64,000 nt of DNA from Batkoa obscura (taxonomy: Eukaryota > Entomophthoromycota > Entomophthoromycetes > Entomophthorales > Batkoaceae). The stretch lies in NCBI GenBank assembly GCA_030770535.1, contig JASVEC010000010.1, positions 1,116,001 to 1,180,000 of the forward strand, read 5' to 3'. Of this stretch, positions 34,498 through 44,429 are shown piece after piece (position 1 is the stretch's first letter; every line of letters starts with the position of its first letter). The notes under the pieces are model-generated. The model saw only the letters and a program-made list of their open reading frames with translations. It searched no databases and was not told the DNA's origin. Position numbers and translations under genes: made by a program.

Positions 34498-34950
34498 ATG
34501 AAATTGAATCAATTGATATTAGCAATAGCAGGACTAAGCCTAGTCATGGGCCATGGTAAACCTAAAGATAAATGTAAAACAAAAACTAAATGGGTGACCA
34601 AAACAGTTGGCGGAAACAAACCTTCGCCAAGTACTGTAACCGTAACTGTAACATCAGGAAATACACCAACTTGTAGTCAAGATATACCTACTACCGTGAC
34701 TCAAACTACCGTTGTGGAAACTTATTCAACTTCTACTATCTCTATTTGCCCTACTGAAACAATGCATATTTTACCTTATGAAAGTGAAGTTACTGTTCCA
34801 GAAATTAACCCGGAGTATGGGGATTATAATTCAAATGAAGAGGATTATAGTCAAGACGGTAATGATTATAACCAAGGCAACGAAGACTATAATCAAGGTA
34901 ATAACCAATATAGAAAGTTGAGCGATAATGTAGATGAGTTTGATTATTAG
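34498..34950 (+). CDS. SSP-family secreted protein, acidic Asn/Tyr tail
   Basis: 150 residues, no intron. Signal peptide (about 1-18, ends VMGHG), then KCKTKTKWVTKTV, a divergent form of the SSP Cys-TVTKT module. A Thr/Val-rich middle (TVTVTVTSG and TTVTQTTVVETYSTST) holds two more Cys (in TCSQD and ICPTE). The tail is acidic, with EEDYSQDGNDYNQGNEDYNQ repeats. It resembles the N-terminal third of the 433-residue protein at 31824 more than the Lys-rich SSPs. The leader lacks the ATTCATTTGA block. Function unknown; likely cell surface or secreted. Confidence 0.8.
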   Translation: MKLNQLILAIAGLSLVMGHGKPKDKCKTKTKWVTKTVGGNKPSPSTVTVTVTSGNTPTCSQDIPTTVTQTTVVETYSTSTISICPTETMHILPYESEVTVPEINPEYGDYNSNEEDYSQDGNDYNQGNEDYNQGNNQYRKLSDNVDEFDY

Positions 34951-35495
34951 ATATAATCCGTTAGTTGCTTCTTGAATTTTACTTTCTACTGTTATTAAAT
35001 TTATTAATTGTTAGTAATGAAATTATATTTTTAAGTTTATAATTCATTAATTTTATTATTTTTTGTAAGTTACACAATTTAAATTTTTTTGTGATGAATT
35101 GTATAAATGCTAAATTTCAATAAATATTTTGCTATAAACAATAGTTTGTTTAATAAGATATTAGAATTGTTATTAATATAGTTCAATGCTAAAACTTGAT
35201 AGATTTAGACTTTGTTAACTATTTATAGTACCTTTAAAGTTTAACTATATTTCACATCATTTATAAGAAAACATCAACAATTTTGAATGAAATTAATAAG
35301 GTCCTTAGTAATATATTATTATTTCAAAGATATTGGTATGAATTACTTAAAGCATCAACATAATCTATAATGAAATATATATCTGGATTATAGAAACAAT
35401 AACAAAAGGCTACTAAGTCAAAGTAACTTCCATCAATAATTGTGTTAATATTATACAATTAAATATAATTGCTTAATATTGAGTATATGCAATAA
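34951..35495. other. Intergenic region
   Basis: 545 AT-rich bases. Nothing recognised. Confidence 0.4.
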
Positions 35496-35577
35496 GACAC
35501 TTTGGCCGAGCGGTTAAGGCGTGAGCCTAGAAAGCTCATGGGGTTTCCCCGCGCAGGTTCAAATCCTGCAGGTGTCG
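35496..35577 (+). tRNA. tRNA-Ser (AGA), copy 3
   Basis: Identical over all 82 bases to the other three copies. Confidence 0.95.
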
Positions 35578-35939
35578 ATTTTTCAAGTAATTCTACATAT
35601 CTGGAAATGGTTTCATTACTTTTCTATTTTTCTCTAGATAAGATACCTTCTTTTATATAAGATAATTTTTCATATTAAAAATAAAATGTTATTACGATAA
35701 AGTATACATGTTAGTATTTATGAGTTACCAATTGTAATGGTTTTTGAACTATATTTTACACTAATAATTTTTAGTAATTATTAGAGCTTTTATAAGATTA
35801 AATAATCAAATACTTCAATAAATTTCAAAATAATTTCATGTTTAAAATATTAAGATTTTACGAGTACAATGAATTTTATTATAAAAGAAAGTTAGAAACA
35901 ACAAGTTATTTTTAATTTCTCAGATTAATTTAATAAAAA
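35578..35939. other. Intergenic region
   Basis: 362 AT-rich bases between tRNA-Ser and the 3' end of an SSP gene. Nothing recognised. Confidence 0.4.
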
Positions 35940-36410
35940 TCATTCTTCTTCATTGTGTTGCTTTCTTGGTCTTCTATCAATAGGTTTATATCTTAATCCC
36001 TTATTAGATTTATTTTTCCTGTTATTATATTGATGTTCATCAACAATAATTCTATCTTCTTTTAGTGGGTACTTTGACTTATGTTTTGGATTTTTCATAT
36101 GTAATTCTTGAGCTTGTTGTTTTTTACCACTTTCTTTCCTAACTTCATTTTTACTAGGCTTATTCCCATGTTTTCTGTAAATCATATCCTTTGGACGTTC
36201 GTATGGTAAAGTCTTTAAGTTCCTAGTTGGATCAGTTGGAATAGGATTGGGACAAGCAGATAAAGTTTTGGTTACGCAAACAGTTTTAGTTACTGTTTTA
36301 TCATCACATGGTTTTTCTTGTTTATATGGATCTTTACCACCGTTATAATCGTTGTAAACAGAAACAACGGAAACAGAAAGAAGGAGAGCAACTATATTAA
36401 AATACTTCAT
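35940..36410 (-). CDS. SSP-family secreted protein, Lys/Arg-rich tail
   Basis: 156 residues, no intron. Signal peptide MKYFNIVALLLSVSVVS, then YNDYNGGKDPYKQEKPC and the family module DDKTVTKTVCVTKTLSACPN. The tail of about 90 residues is basic, without clear repeats (RKHGNKPSKNEVRKESGKK), ending RKQHNEEE. The upstream block (TATTTTGATAATAATAATAA, then ATTCATTTGATATG) matches the genes at 38505 and 40912. Secreted and strongly basic; binding to acidic wall polymers or host surfaces is possible but only inferred. Confidence 0.85.
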   Translation of the reverse strand: MKYFNIVALLLSVSVVSVYNDYNGGKDPYKQEKPCDDKTVTKTVCVTKTLSACPNPIPTDPTRNLKTLPYERPKDMIYRKHGNKPSKNEVRKESGKKQQAQELHMKNPKHKSKYPLKEDRIIVDEHQYNNRKNKSNKGLRYKPIDRRPRKQHNEEE

Positions 36411-36470
36411 ATCAAATGAATAGTTATTATTATTATCAAAATAATGTCTTATCGATTTACAAATTGTTTA
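36411..36470 (-). promoter_or_regulatory. SSP-family leader block
   Basis: Reading toward the gene: TATTTTGATAATAATAATAA, then CTATTCATTTGAT directly before the ATG. The same order of blocks precedes the SSP genes at 38505, 40912, 42310 and the pseudogene at 55154. Confidence 0.6.
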
Positions 36471-37550
36471 ACGATTGGTTTTAATGTTTTTATACTTCTA
36501 TTAGTATTAGTTTCATTTATTATAATATTGAAAGATCAAAATGTATTTTTCTATTTTATTAATTATAAATTAATTAATGTAATTAATTTCAATACGTGTT
36601 TATATTGCATATTTAACAATGTAATTTATTTAGTACAAATTAACAAAAATGTTGAAGATATATTAGTAATGTTATTAATTTTAAAATCAATAAATGTAAT
36701 ATGGTGTTGATTGTTAATTTGAAGTGCATTTTATGTTTTATACTTAAAGGAAGTACATCTACCTTATTAATCAGTTCCTAAGGTTCTGTTGCTAATTCAA
36801 TAAATAGTATCTTGGACATATGCATTCTAAAAGTAGATATACGATTTTCGTAAAATATAAACTACTTTAAATATAACATTATTTAAATTAATTACTATTT
36901 ATAAATTTAATAAAAAAATTGGTTCATACAATATATGTATGTATATAATGAACAAAATTGTTAAAATAGACAGTTATTAAAAGCCAAAGGCATGTATAGT
37001 TAGTTAATATTAGATTATTTTTGTCTTTTTGTTTTACTACTAATCCATTTATTTTCTTTTGTACACATTAAGTTTTTATAATACATCTCAAAAGTGAAAG
37101 TTCCTAACTATTATTTCTAAGGGAAAAAAGCTGAAGGTTAGTTTATTAAATGTCTTTAAAGGTATTAAAATTAATATAAATTTCGAAAAAATACTAATCG
37201 CTTGATTGGGTTTGAAGCATAAAAATGAAATAAATAGACTAACTCCACTTCATACAAATTTGTTTGCATGAAAAAAGAGTAGTGGAAGCAGTAAGAAAGA
37301 ACAAAGTTTTTTCTAGTAATAGTTTTGTATGATAAGAGTAGATAGTTCACGTGTATGCGAAAAGGTAATAAATGTATAAAAGCGTCTAATAGTCAATGTT
37401 AAAAGAAGTGTGAATCAGATAATTTAAAACGTTCCAATAGTGATACTGAAAACAAAGTAATTACAAGTAATAAAGCAAATTTAAACTTTAATAAGTAAAT
37501 GAATTCAAGATATTAAATAACATATCACCGTTTTCATAATTTACTGATTC

Positions 37551-37580
37551 TGTGATGAAACCAAAAAAAACACCACCATA
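37551..37580 (+). mobile_element. MITE-A 3'-end fragment
   Basis: TGTGATGAAACCAAAAAAAA followed by CACCACCATAT matches the last 30 bases of a plus-oriented MITE-A. It abuts the full copy at 37578, sharing the CATAT junction. It may be a copy broken by insertion of the neighbouring one. Confidence 0.55.
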
Positions 37581-37685
37581 TGGGGCTGTTTTTTTTTGGC
37601 TTCATTACTTTTTGTATCTTTTAAGCACTATTTGAATGGAAAACTTGTTAGTAAAATTCTTAAACATAAGAATATATCCCCGTAT
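37578..37685 (-). mobile_element. MITE-A copy
   Basis: ATATGGGGCTG, then GGCTTCATTACTTTTTG, TTAAGCACTATTTGAATGG, GTTAGTAAAATTCTTAAACA and ATCCCCGTAT. Confidence 0.85.
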
Positions 37686-37992
37686 GTTATTACTTATATA
37701 AGATTGTATGAAATTATAAAAAAATTAAATATCAACTATTATACTATTAAATAAAATTTAACCAAAGGATATATAGTTATTATGAATGATTCATATGTTA
37801 ATATTGTACTATTTTTAAGTTATATACTAATTTTTTTAACAATCAAGTTGTAATGAATTTATCTTTAAAAATATAAGAATGTAGAAATATAAAAGTAATT
37901 TTTTTTATAAATTCAACAAATTTATTAAACCAAAGACAAAAAAATATCAAATTCTTTTCAATCTTTAATCTTCATGTTATCAATTACTCATA

Positions 37993-38505
37993 TTAATGTT
38001 GTTTCTTTGCCTTTTCATCCTTTGATTTGTTCTTTGGGTTGTTTTTGGGTCTGTTATCTTTACCATTATAGTTATCATTTGGATATCCTTCTTCTTCTTT
38101 GTACGGATTTGTTTCTTTCTCTTTTTCTTTCTTTGTTTTATGGTATGGGTCTGTTTCTTTCTCTTTCTCTTTTTCTTTCTTTGTTTTATGGTATGGGTCT
38201 GTTTCTTTCTCTTCTACATATGGATCTTTATAATCACCATTCTTACGTCTAATCCCATTTTTACCTGGGTTATTTTTATGTTTTCTAAAAATAGCGCTTT
38301 CTGGATTTTCATAGATATTACTTGGAATTGGATTAGGACAAGCGGATACAGTTTTTGTTAAACAAACAGTTTTAGTTACTGTTTTATCCTTACATGATTT
38401 TGATGGGCTGTCTTTTTCATATGGATCTCTACCACCGTTATAATCATTATGAGCAGAAACAATGGAGGCAGAAAGAAGGAGGGCAATTATATTAGAGTAC
38501 TTCAT
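37993..38505 (-). CDS. SSP-family secreted protein, Lys/Glu repeat tail
   Basis: 170 residues, no intron. Signal peptide MKYSNIIALLLSASIVSA, then HNDYNGGRDPY and the module CKDKTVTKTVCLTKTVSACP. The tail includes IFRKHKNNPGKNGIRRKNG, close to the 35940 protein. A run of KETDPYHKTKKEKEKE-type repeats and a basic end follow. The ATG leader is ATTACTCATTTGAA, with TATTTTGATAATAATAACAA upstream and TATAAATAG at 38584-38592. The closest relative in the window is the gene at 35940; tail turnover by repeat expansion is evident. Confidence 0.87.
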   Translation of the reverse strand: MKYSNIIALLLSASIVSAHNDYNGGRDPYEKDSPSKSCKDKTVTKTVCLTKTVSACPNPIPSNIYENPESAIFRKHKNNPGKNGIRRKNGDYKDPYVEEKETDPYHKTKKEKEKEKETDPYHKTKKEKEKETNPYKEEEGYPNDNYNGKDNRPKNNPKNKSKDEKAKKQH

Positions 38506-38592
38506 TTCAAATGAGTAATGATTGTTATTATTATCAAAATAATGTTTTGTTGGATTTTAATCAATGTTGTAGTTTAGTTTAGACTATTTATA
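38506..38592 (-). promoter_or_regulatory. SSP-family promoter and leader
   Basis: TATAAATAG (38584-38592) about 80 bases from the ATG, then TATTTTGATAATAATAACAA and CTCATTTGAA next to the ATG. Same arrangement as at 40912. Confidence 0.6.
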
Positions 38593-38835
38593 CTATAATT
38601 TCATCTTTTTAAAACACAGTTGTTTATTGATTTTAATTTCATATATTAACATTTTGCATTTCATTACCTTGTGATTATAAATTAATTATATATATTTAGT
38701 TTATATAAATTGGTATATTCTATATTCAGTAGAGCAGTCTATTTAGTATAATTCAATAAAATTGTCATACTCATATTTATATTTTATATGATGTATATTA
38801 GCAAATAATATTTTTCCTTATTTTCTAGCTAATAA

Positions 38836-38934
38836 ATTGGAGTGTTTTTTTGACTTCATTATTTTTTTCATTTAAGCACTATTCAAGCGGAAAATTGTTA
38901 GTAAAATTTTAAACACAAAAATACAGCCTCAAAT
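38836..38934 (-). mobile_element. MITE-A copy, ends eroded
   Basis: GAGTGTTTTTTTGACTTCATT, the core TTAAGCACTATTCAAGCGG and GTTAGTAAAATTTTAAACAC are present. The terminal CCCC is reduced to CCTC. Confidence 0.75.
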
Positions 38935-39242
38935 GCTAATTACATTTTTGATCAATCTCAAATTTCATTGAATTTGAAGGATATTTTACGATTTGAAGTG
39001 GCTGTAGCTTTATATTTAGGAAATGCATGTAGCCTAAATTATAAAACTTCAATAGATTATGTACAATATATTAGATCAATATTACATTTATGAAAACACA
39101 ACATTAATATAATATCTGGTAGTTTATTACAAATAACTTAAAGCTCTTAACTAGTATATATGTCAAATAAGCCAACTCATTAGAATAATTGTAAGTATTA
39201 AAAAAGAAAGTTGCATCTTGTCAACTATTTACAAATTATTTA

Positions 39243-39500
39243 AGTAGGGGGTAACGAATAGACAGGTGAGCGTTTTATTTTATGAAGCATTAATTCGTAT
39301 AGAATAAATTGACAGTAAAATTTAAAATAGGAATTCAAACCTTAAACCAAATATAAGCTATCCTAAACCAACCTTATCAACAGTTTACCATAATTGATTT
39401 TTTAATCTACTTTGTCCTTTTTTTATTGTTAAACGCTATCTGAGATAGCGGATTTATTATAGTGAAAAACCAAGTATCTGCCTATTCGTTGCCTCCTACT
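39243..39500. mobile_element. 258-bp TIR element (MITE-C)
   Basis: Left end AGTAGGGGGTAACGAATAGA followed by CAGGT. The right end on the other strand reads AGTAGGAGGCAACGAATAGG followed by CAGAT. About 25-bp inverted termini with three mismatches enclose AT-rich noncoding sequence. I could not define the target-site duplication. Confidence 0.65.
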
Positions 39501-39771
39501 CAATTGAATTAAGTTAAAGCATAAAAATACCTGGATCCAAAAGATCAATAAGTTAAGATAAGCTATTAACTAGTTTTCTATGAAATAGGGTTATATTAAT
39601 AACTTCATATCTAGTATTTAAAATAAAGCATTCCCATCAGCATTTTTTGTAACATAAAAGAATGAATTAATTTGCTATAAAGTAGAATAAGTTACACACT
39701 TTATTAAATATACATGGGTTAAAAGTTTATATGTTCATATTATTAAACTAGCATTAAATGGAAAAAAAGCT

Positions 39772-39878
39772 ATTTGGGAGTGTTTTTTTTAACTTCATTA
39801 CTTTTTCCATTTTTTAAGCACTATTTAAGTGGAAAATTTGCTAGTAAAATTCTTAAACACAAAAATACATCCCCATTT
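39772..39878 (-). mobile_element. MITE-A copy
   Basis: GGGAGTGTTTTTTTTAACTT, then TTAAGCACTATTTAAGTGG, GCTAGTAAAATTCTTAAACA and ACATCCCCATTT. Confidence 0.82.
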
Positions 39879-40182
39879 ATTGTAATTTGGATCATCTCTC
39901 TCAAAAAAATCACCAATTTATAATAAAGCAACTCAAATGGAAATTTTCATCTTTTCTATAGTAATTGATATTCTTTTTCAAATATAATAATAACCCAAAG
40001 GGTCAACTATAAGTTTAATCTTAAAAAGCTTAAAAAGAGAAAGATTAATAAAGAGAAAGTTCAGATCTACTATATGATACAAGTTTATATATATAAGCAA
40101 AGAGCATATAAGCACATAAATAACAAGTAACGGTACATAAAATTGAGAAGATTTTGAGAAAAGTGAAATGGTATAAAATATT

Positions 40183-40282
40183 ATATGGGAATGTATTTTT
40201 TAAGAATTTTACTAACAACCTTTTCACTTAAAATAGTGCTTAAAAAATGTAAAAGTAACGAAATCAAAAAAACATCCCCATA
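40183..40282 (+). mobile_element. MITE-A copy (left arm)
   Basis: ATATGGGAATGTATTTTTTA to ACATCCCCATA, inside the left arm of the inverted duplication, downstream of the SSP gene. Confidence 0.82.
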
Positions 40283-40435
40283 GAATACAAATACTAAAAT
40301 AAGATAAATGAAAATGATAAAATAGATACTTTAAAATAACTTAAATAATATGAATAGCCGAATATTGAAATTAAATAAATTTTATTGTAAAAAATAGAAA
40401 AGAATGTCGAATCCTTTTCAATATTTAATACTCGT

Positions 40436-40912
40436 TTAATAATATTCATTTTCATAATCTTCTTCTTCTTCTTCATAGTCTCCATAAGGATTTTTCTTCT
40501 TTGGTTTCTTTTCTTTTGGATTCTTTTCCTTTGGGTTCTTTTCCTTAGGATTCTTATATGGTTCATGCTTTGGCTCTTTTTCCTTAGGATTCTTATATGG
40601 TTCATGCTTTGGCTCTTTTTCCTTAGGATTCTTGTATGGTTCATGCTTTGGCTCTTTTTCCTTAGGATTCTTATATGGTTCATCCTTTGGCTCTTTTTCC
40701 TTAGGATTTTCATATGGTTTAGTTGGAACAGGTTTAGGACAAGCTGATACCGTCTTTGTTTGATAGACAGTTTTAGTTACTGTTTTAGCATTACATGGTT
40801 TTGGTTGTTTATGTTGTTGATATGGACTATTGTCACCGTCATCATAGTAATCATTACGAGCAGAAACGGCAGAGACAGCAAGAGCAAGAGCAATTAAACT
40901 AAAATATTTCAT
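40436..40912 (-). CDS. SSP-family secreted protein with 13-residue repeats (left copy)
   Basis: 158 residues, no intron. Signal peptide MKYFSLIALALAVSAVSA, then RNDYYDDGDNSPYQQHKQPK and the module CNAKTVTKTVYQTKTVSACP (one family Cys is Tyr here). About four tandem units of NPKEKEPKHEPYK follow, grading into NPKEK repeats and an acidic end (YEEEEEDYENEYY). The tail alternates Lys, Glu and Pro, predicting an extended polyampholyte. The promoter has TATAAATAG and the leader GATATTCATTTGAA. The protein is identical to that of the 42310 copy. Confidence 0.9.
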   Translation of the reverse strand: MKYFSLIALALAVSAVSARNDYYDDGDNSPYQQHKQPKPCNAKTVTKTVYQTKTVSACPKPVPTKPYENPKEKEPKDEPYKNPKEKEPKHEPYKNPKEKEPKHEPYKNPKEKEPKHEPYKNPKEKNPKEKNPKEKKPKKKNPYGDYEEEEEDYENEYY

Positions 40913-40992
40913 TTCAAATGAATATCAATTATTATCAAAATAAAATTTATCGAATTTTAATTATTTCGAGATTTACTTTTGCTCTATTTATA
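40913..40992 (-). promoter_or_regulatory. SSP promoter and leader (left copy)
   Basis: TATAAATAG at 40984-40992, TATTTTGATAATAATTG and ATTCATTTGAA before the ATG at 40912. Confidence 0.6.
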
Positions 40993-41000
40993 CTATTTTT

Positions 41001-42221
41001 TTGAATTTAAAAATTCAAATTTACTTATTTGACAATTACATTCATTGGGAATTACTATATTTTTATTCTCTAGCAATGAATTACTTTGATGCTTGATTTC
41101 TTATTTCTAATGATTTATTGATTGCATCTAGCTTATTCAAATATACATCTAATTTTGTATATTTATTAAATGATCTATTTGGTATAAATAAAATAAAATG
41201 CTTGAACCATTTTAATTCTTTCTAAAAATAACTTACGCTTATTAATTAAATACTTTATATACTCTTAATTTCTTGATTAAAATGGATTAACTCCTTTTAT
41301 TTATTTTCAATTAAATTGGAATTTTATTAGTTTCATTAACTTAAACTCTTGTTATAAATTTAAAGCATATACTTTAAATTTGTAATAATTCTATTAACTT
41401 AAAAATAACACATTGTATGGTAGTACATTAGGGCTATATTTGTAGTGTTACTCAAAAAATATATTCTTATAATAAATACAAAACTTCAGTTTCTATTTAT
41501 ATTCAACATTAATAAACCAATTGATTAAAAAAAGTTACGAGTGTAAAACAGGAAAGCTGTATATTATAAGATTGATTTTTTTGGTAGTTATCTTGCTTTA
41601 TTTTTAGAAATCAGATTAATACCTCAATAAAGTTAAATATATTTGAATCTTTACATTATATCAGAATAATGCATAAAGAGCGTTGTAATACATCTATGTT
41701 ATGCAAATAAAACATTTTATTTGTAGCCTGATGTGTATACTTAAAAACATTAATTGGTCCACATTTTGAAATATTTTTAATCAAGTTATATACCTTGATG
41801 TATAATAGTATATAGTTTTAAGTAAACTGATAGACATGTAACCAAATTATAATATAAATGAGTCTGATCGAACTTGTGAAAATAATCTACTGGCAAGGGT
41901 ATTTAAATAATGAAAAATTAGAATTTTCATATTGATGATAGTTTGCTGGTTATTTAATATGAATATAACAGTATAAAACAAATATAGAATTCATTGAAAT
42001 TCAATACAGAAAGTGCTTAATAAAAATATTTTAACAGGTAGGTATGAAAATATACTAGTTAAATTAGATTGAAATAGAACATAAATGTATAGAATAAATA
42101 ATTTAATCAAAATAGAAGATTAATTTAAATAAAGTAAATGCGATAATAAAATAATTAAAAAGGTAAATGCGATAATAAATAAATTAATAAAGTTCTATAA
42201 ATAAATAATGTTACTCTTTTG
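41001..42221. other. Spacer between the inverted arms
   Basis: 1221 bp of AT-rich single-copy sequence with no gene. A short imperfect tandem (GTAAATGCGATAATAAA twice) occurs at about 42134-42180. The two arms face away from this spacer, so the two SSP promoters fire outward from it. Confidence 0.6.
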
Positions 42222-42229
42222 AAAAATAG

Positions 42230-42309
42230 TATAAATAGAGCAAAAGTAAATCTCGAAATAATTAAAATTCGATAAATTTTATTTTGATAATAATTGATAT
42301 TCATTTGAA
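42230..42309 (+). promoter_or_regulatory. SSP promoter and leader (right copy)
   Basis: TATAAATAG at 42230-42238, TATTTTGATAATAATTG and ATTCATTTGAA before the ATG at 42310. Confidence 0.6.
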
Positions 42310-42786
42310 ATGAAATATTTTAGTTTAATTGCTCTTGCTCTTGCTGTCTCTGCCGTTTCTGCTCGTAATGATTACTATGATGACGGTGACAATAGTCCAT
42401 ATCAACAACATAAACAACCAAAACCATGTAATGCTAAAACAGTAACTAAAACTGTCTATCAAACAAAGACGGTATCAGCTTGTCCTAAACCTGTTCCAAC
42501 TAAACCATATGAAAATCCTAAGGAAAAAGAGCCAAAGGATGAACCATATAAGAATCCTAAGGAAAAAGAGCCAAAGCATGAACCATACAAGAATCCTAAG
42601 GAAAAAGAGCCAAAGCATGAACCATATAAGAATCCTAAGGAAAAAGAGCCAAAGCATGAACCATATAAGAATCCTAAGGAAAAGAACCCAAAGGAAAAGA
42701 ATCCAAAAGAAAAGAAACCAAAGAAGAAAAATCCTTATGGAGACTATGAAGAAGAAGAAGAAGATTATGAAAATGAATATTATTAA
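42310..42786 (+). CDS. SSP-family secreted protein with 13-residue repeats (right copy)
   Basis: 158 residues, identical to the product of 40436-40912: signal peptide, Cys-TVTKT module, four NPKEKEPKHEPYK units, acidic end. The copy has its own TATAAATAG box and full 3' flank, so both genes should be expressible. Identity including silent sites implies a very recent duplication or gene conversion between the arms. Confidence 0.9.
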   Translation: MKYFSLIALALAVSAVSARNDYYDDGDNSPYQQHKQPKPCNAKTVTKTVYQTKTVSACPKPVPTKPYENPKEKEPKDEPYKNPKEKEPKHEPYKNPKEKEPKHEPYKNPKEKEPKHEPYKNPKEKNPKEKNPKEKKPKKKNPYGDYEEEEEDYENEYY

Positions 42787-43511
42787 ACGAGTATTAAATA
42801 TTGAAAAGGATTCGACATTCTTTTCTATTTTTTACAATAAAATTTATTTAATTTCAATATTCGGCTATTCATATTATTTAAGTTATTTTAAAGTATCTAT
42901 TTTATCATTTTCATTTATCTTATTTTAGTATTTGTATTCTATGGGGATGTTTTTTTGATTTCGTTACTTTTACATTTTTTAAGCACTATTTTAAGTGAAA
43001 AGGTTGTTAGTAAAATTCTTAAAAAATACATTCCCATATAATATTTTATACCATTTCACTTTTCTCAAAATCTTCTCAATTTTATGTACCGTTACTTGTT
43101 ATTTATGTGCTTATATGCTCTTTGCTTATATATATAAACTTGTATCATATAGTAGATCTGAACTTTCTCTTTATTAATCTTTCTCTTTTTAAGCTTTTTA
43201 AGATTAAACTTATAGTTGGTCTTTTTATCATTTATATTAAATGAACAAAAGATTGAAAAGAATTTAGTGTTCTTTTACTTTATGTAATAGTTTTGTTAAG
43301 CCTTGGTTTTATACATATTTAAAAAAATTTAGTTTAACTGGTTTTTGTGTTTTTCGCACACTTGAATTTTCTAATGTGTTAGCTACTTGATGCAATGCGT
43401 GTCTAAAACAAAACAAGCTAGCATTTGTAACTTTAATAACATGTTTTCAATTTATTTTAAAAAAAGGAATATACGAAAATAGGCCTTTACCTTGAACTCT
43501 CACTGTCCATT
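42787..43511. other. Intergenic region with MITE-A
   Basis: The rest of the right arm, with MITE-A at 42940-43039, then about 290 bases unique to this side before the 3' end of the receptor gene. No further gene. Confidence 0.45.
42940..43039 (-). mobile_element. MITE-A copy (right arm)
   Basis: Mirror copy of the element at 40183-40282. Confidence 0.82.
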
Positions 43512-44429
43512 TCACAAGTTTCGTTTAAATTTATCTTTTACACTCTTGACTAATAACTTAAGCTGGTGATTGACCCCTGTGTGACTAGTCATAACTAATA
43601 CTGAATTAAAGAAAAACCCAAAGGTGAAGAGCACCGAACCAGTTGTTCCAATAGCAAATTGCTGTGGTTTAGTATTGTCGCTATGATATGCAACTAAAAT
43701 AGTATCAATGAGATACATAGCATTACCAAAAAACATGTTGATCGAGTATAAGGCTAAAACCAAATATACTTTTAATGACACACTTCTTCTATTCCATGGA
43801 GTTTTAAATCCTACATTTTTATCGTTTCTCCCGGTTGGATCCAAGTTAATAAAAGCTGGTATTTTATTTGTTATCATCGCTAACTTACTGTAACAGTAAA
43901 TAATGACTGCCAGATGAATAACACAGGAGATTAAAAAGTGATAAAAGGTGATCTGTGATAACAAAGATTGGCTAGGATAAACCAAACATACTGATTTAGC
44001 TACTTGGGACATCAACTCATTCTTAACACATAAAATAATCAGTAATACGAGGTTCAAAATAAGTGACACCATACTAGGTATAAACCACTTTACTGAATAG
44101 TTCCACTTGAACATCTTATTGACTCTTTCCATCGCTAAAAAAGTTGAGACTATGATTTGGGAATGCACTAATAGCACAGTAAAAAAGCCGAAAAATTGGC
44201 ATAGGGTTGGATCATTTACAGAATCATCGCCTCGAATTGTTGTCAATATAGGATCTACGAGTGAGATAAGCGGCGACATTAGCTCAATAATTGCAATAGT
44301 GATAATCAATTGAAGATCTCGACTAAATGGACGGATTCGTGTAGTTAAATAAATTAGTAGGATGTTGGCTATAAAACTAAAAAAAGCTATTGTACTACAT
44401 AAATATGTAATTTCGTTTTCGTTAATCAT
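43512..44429 (-). CDS. Rhodopsin-like seven-TM receptor (family A GPCR-like)
   Basis: 305 residues, no intron, seven hydrophobic segments. TM1 has the Asn of family A (SFIANILLIYL). TM3 begins after Cys (LCQFFGFF) and ends AMERVNKMF, a variant of the E/D-R-Y motif. A second Cys in extracellular loop 2 (KSVCLVYP) could pair with the TM3 Cys. TM6 starts after a basic loop (RRSVSLKVYLVLALYSINMF). TM7 (FTFGFFFNSVLVMTS) lacks a classic NPxxY. The short tail is Lys-rich. Family A-like receptors are rare in most fungi but I recall them in Entomophthorales. The ligand is unknown. TATAAAAAC lies about 55 bases upstream. Confidence 0.78.
   Translation of the reverse strand: MINENEITYLCSTIAFFSFIANILLIYLTTRIRPFSRDLQLIITIAIIELMSPLISLVDPILTTIRGDDSVNDPTLCQFFGFFTVLLVHSQIIVSTFLAMERVNKMFKWNYSVKWFIPSMVSLILNLVLLIILCVKNELMSQVAKSVCLVYPSQSLLSQITFYHFLISCVIHLAVIIYCYSKLAMITNKIPAFINLDPTGRNDKNVGFKTPWNRRSVSLKVYLVLALYSINMFFGNAMYLIDTILVAYHSDNTKPQQFAIGTTGSVLFTFGFFFNSVLVMTSHTGVNHQLKLLVKSVKDKFKRNL

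Larger units (their letters stand above)
36471..37992. other. Gene-free stretch with one MITE-A copy
   Basis: About 1.5 kb of AT-rich sequence holding MITE-A at 37578 and the end of a second, head-to-end fragment at 37551. The open frame at 36444-36710 (+) lies over the SSP leader and is not accepted. Confidence 0.45.
38593..40003. other. Gene-free stretch with three small elements
   Basis: About 1.4 kb with MITE-A copies at 38836 and 39772 and a 258-bp TIR element at 39243. No gene. Confidence 0.45.
40004..41000. repeat. Left arm of a 997-bp inverted duplication
   Basis: Reverse complement of 42222-43218: coordinates pair as x + y = 83222. All stretches I compared (both boundaries, gene, 3' flank, MITE-A copy) match base for base. 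The outer match breaks at 40003/43219 and the inner at 41001/42221. The arm holds one complete SSP gene with promoter and 3' flank, and one MITE-A copy, which therefore predates the duplication. Confidence 0.92.
42222..43218. repeat. Right arm of the 997-bp inverted duplication
   Basis: See the left arm (40004-41000). The coding regions, both flanks and the MITE-A copy are mirrored, with no difference found in the stretches compared. Confidence 0.92.

Noticed and set aside
36444-36710. 88-residue hydrophobic frame upstream of the 35940 SSP gene
   Set aside because: Lies on the shared SSP leader and is low-complexity AT-rich sequence; no codon or family signal.
40045-43177. Identical 60-residue frames at 40045-40227 and 42995-43177
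   Set aside because: They span MITE-A copies in the inverted arms; a product of the element sequence, not a gene.
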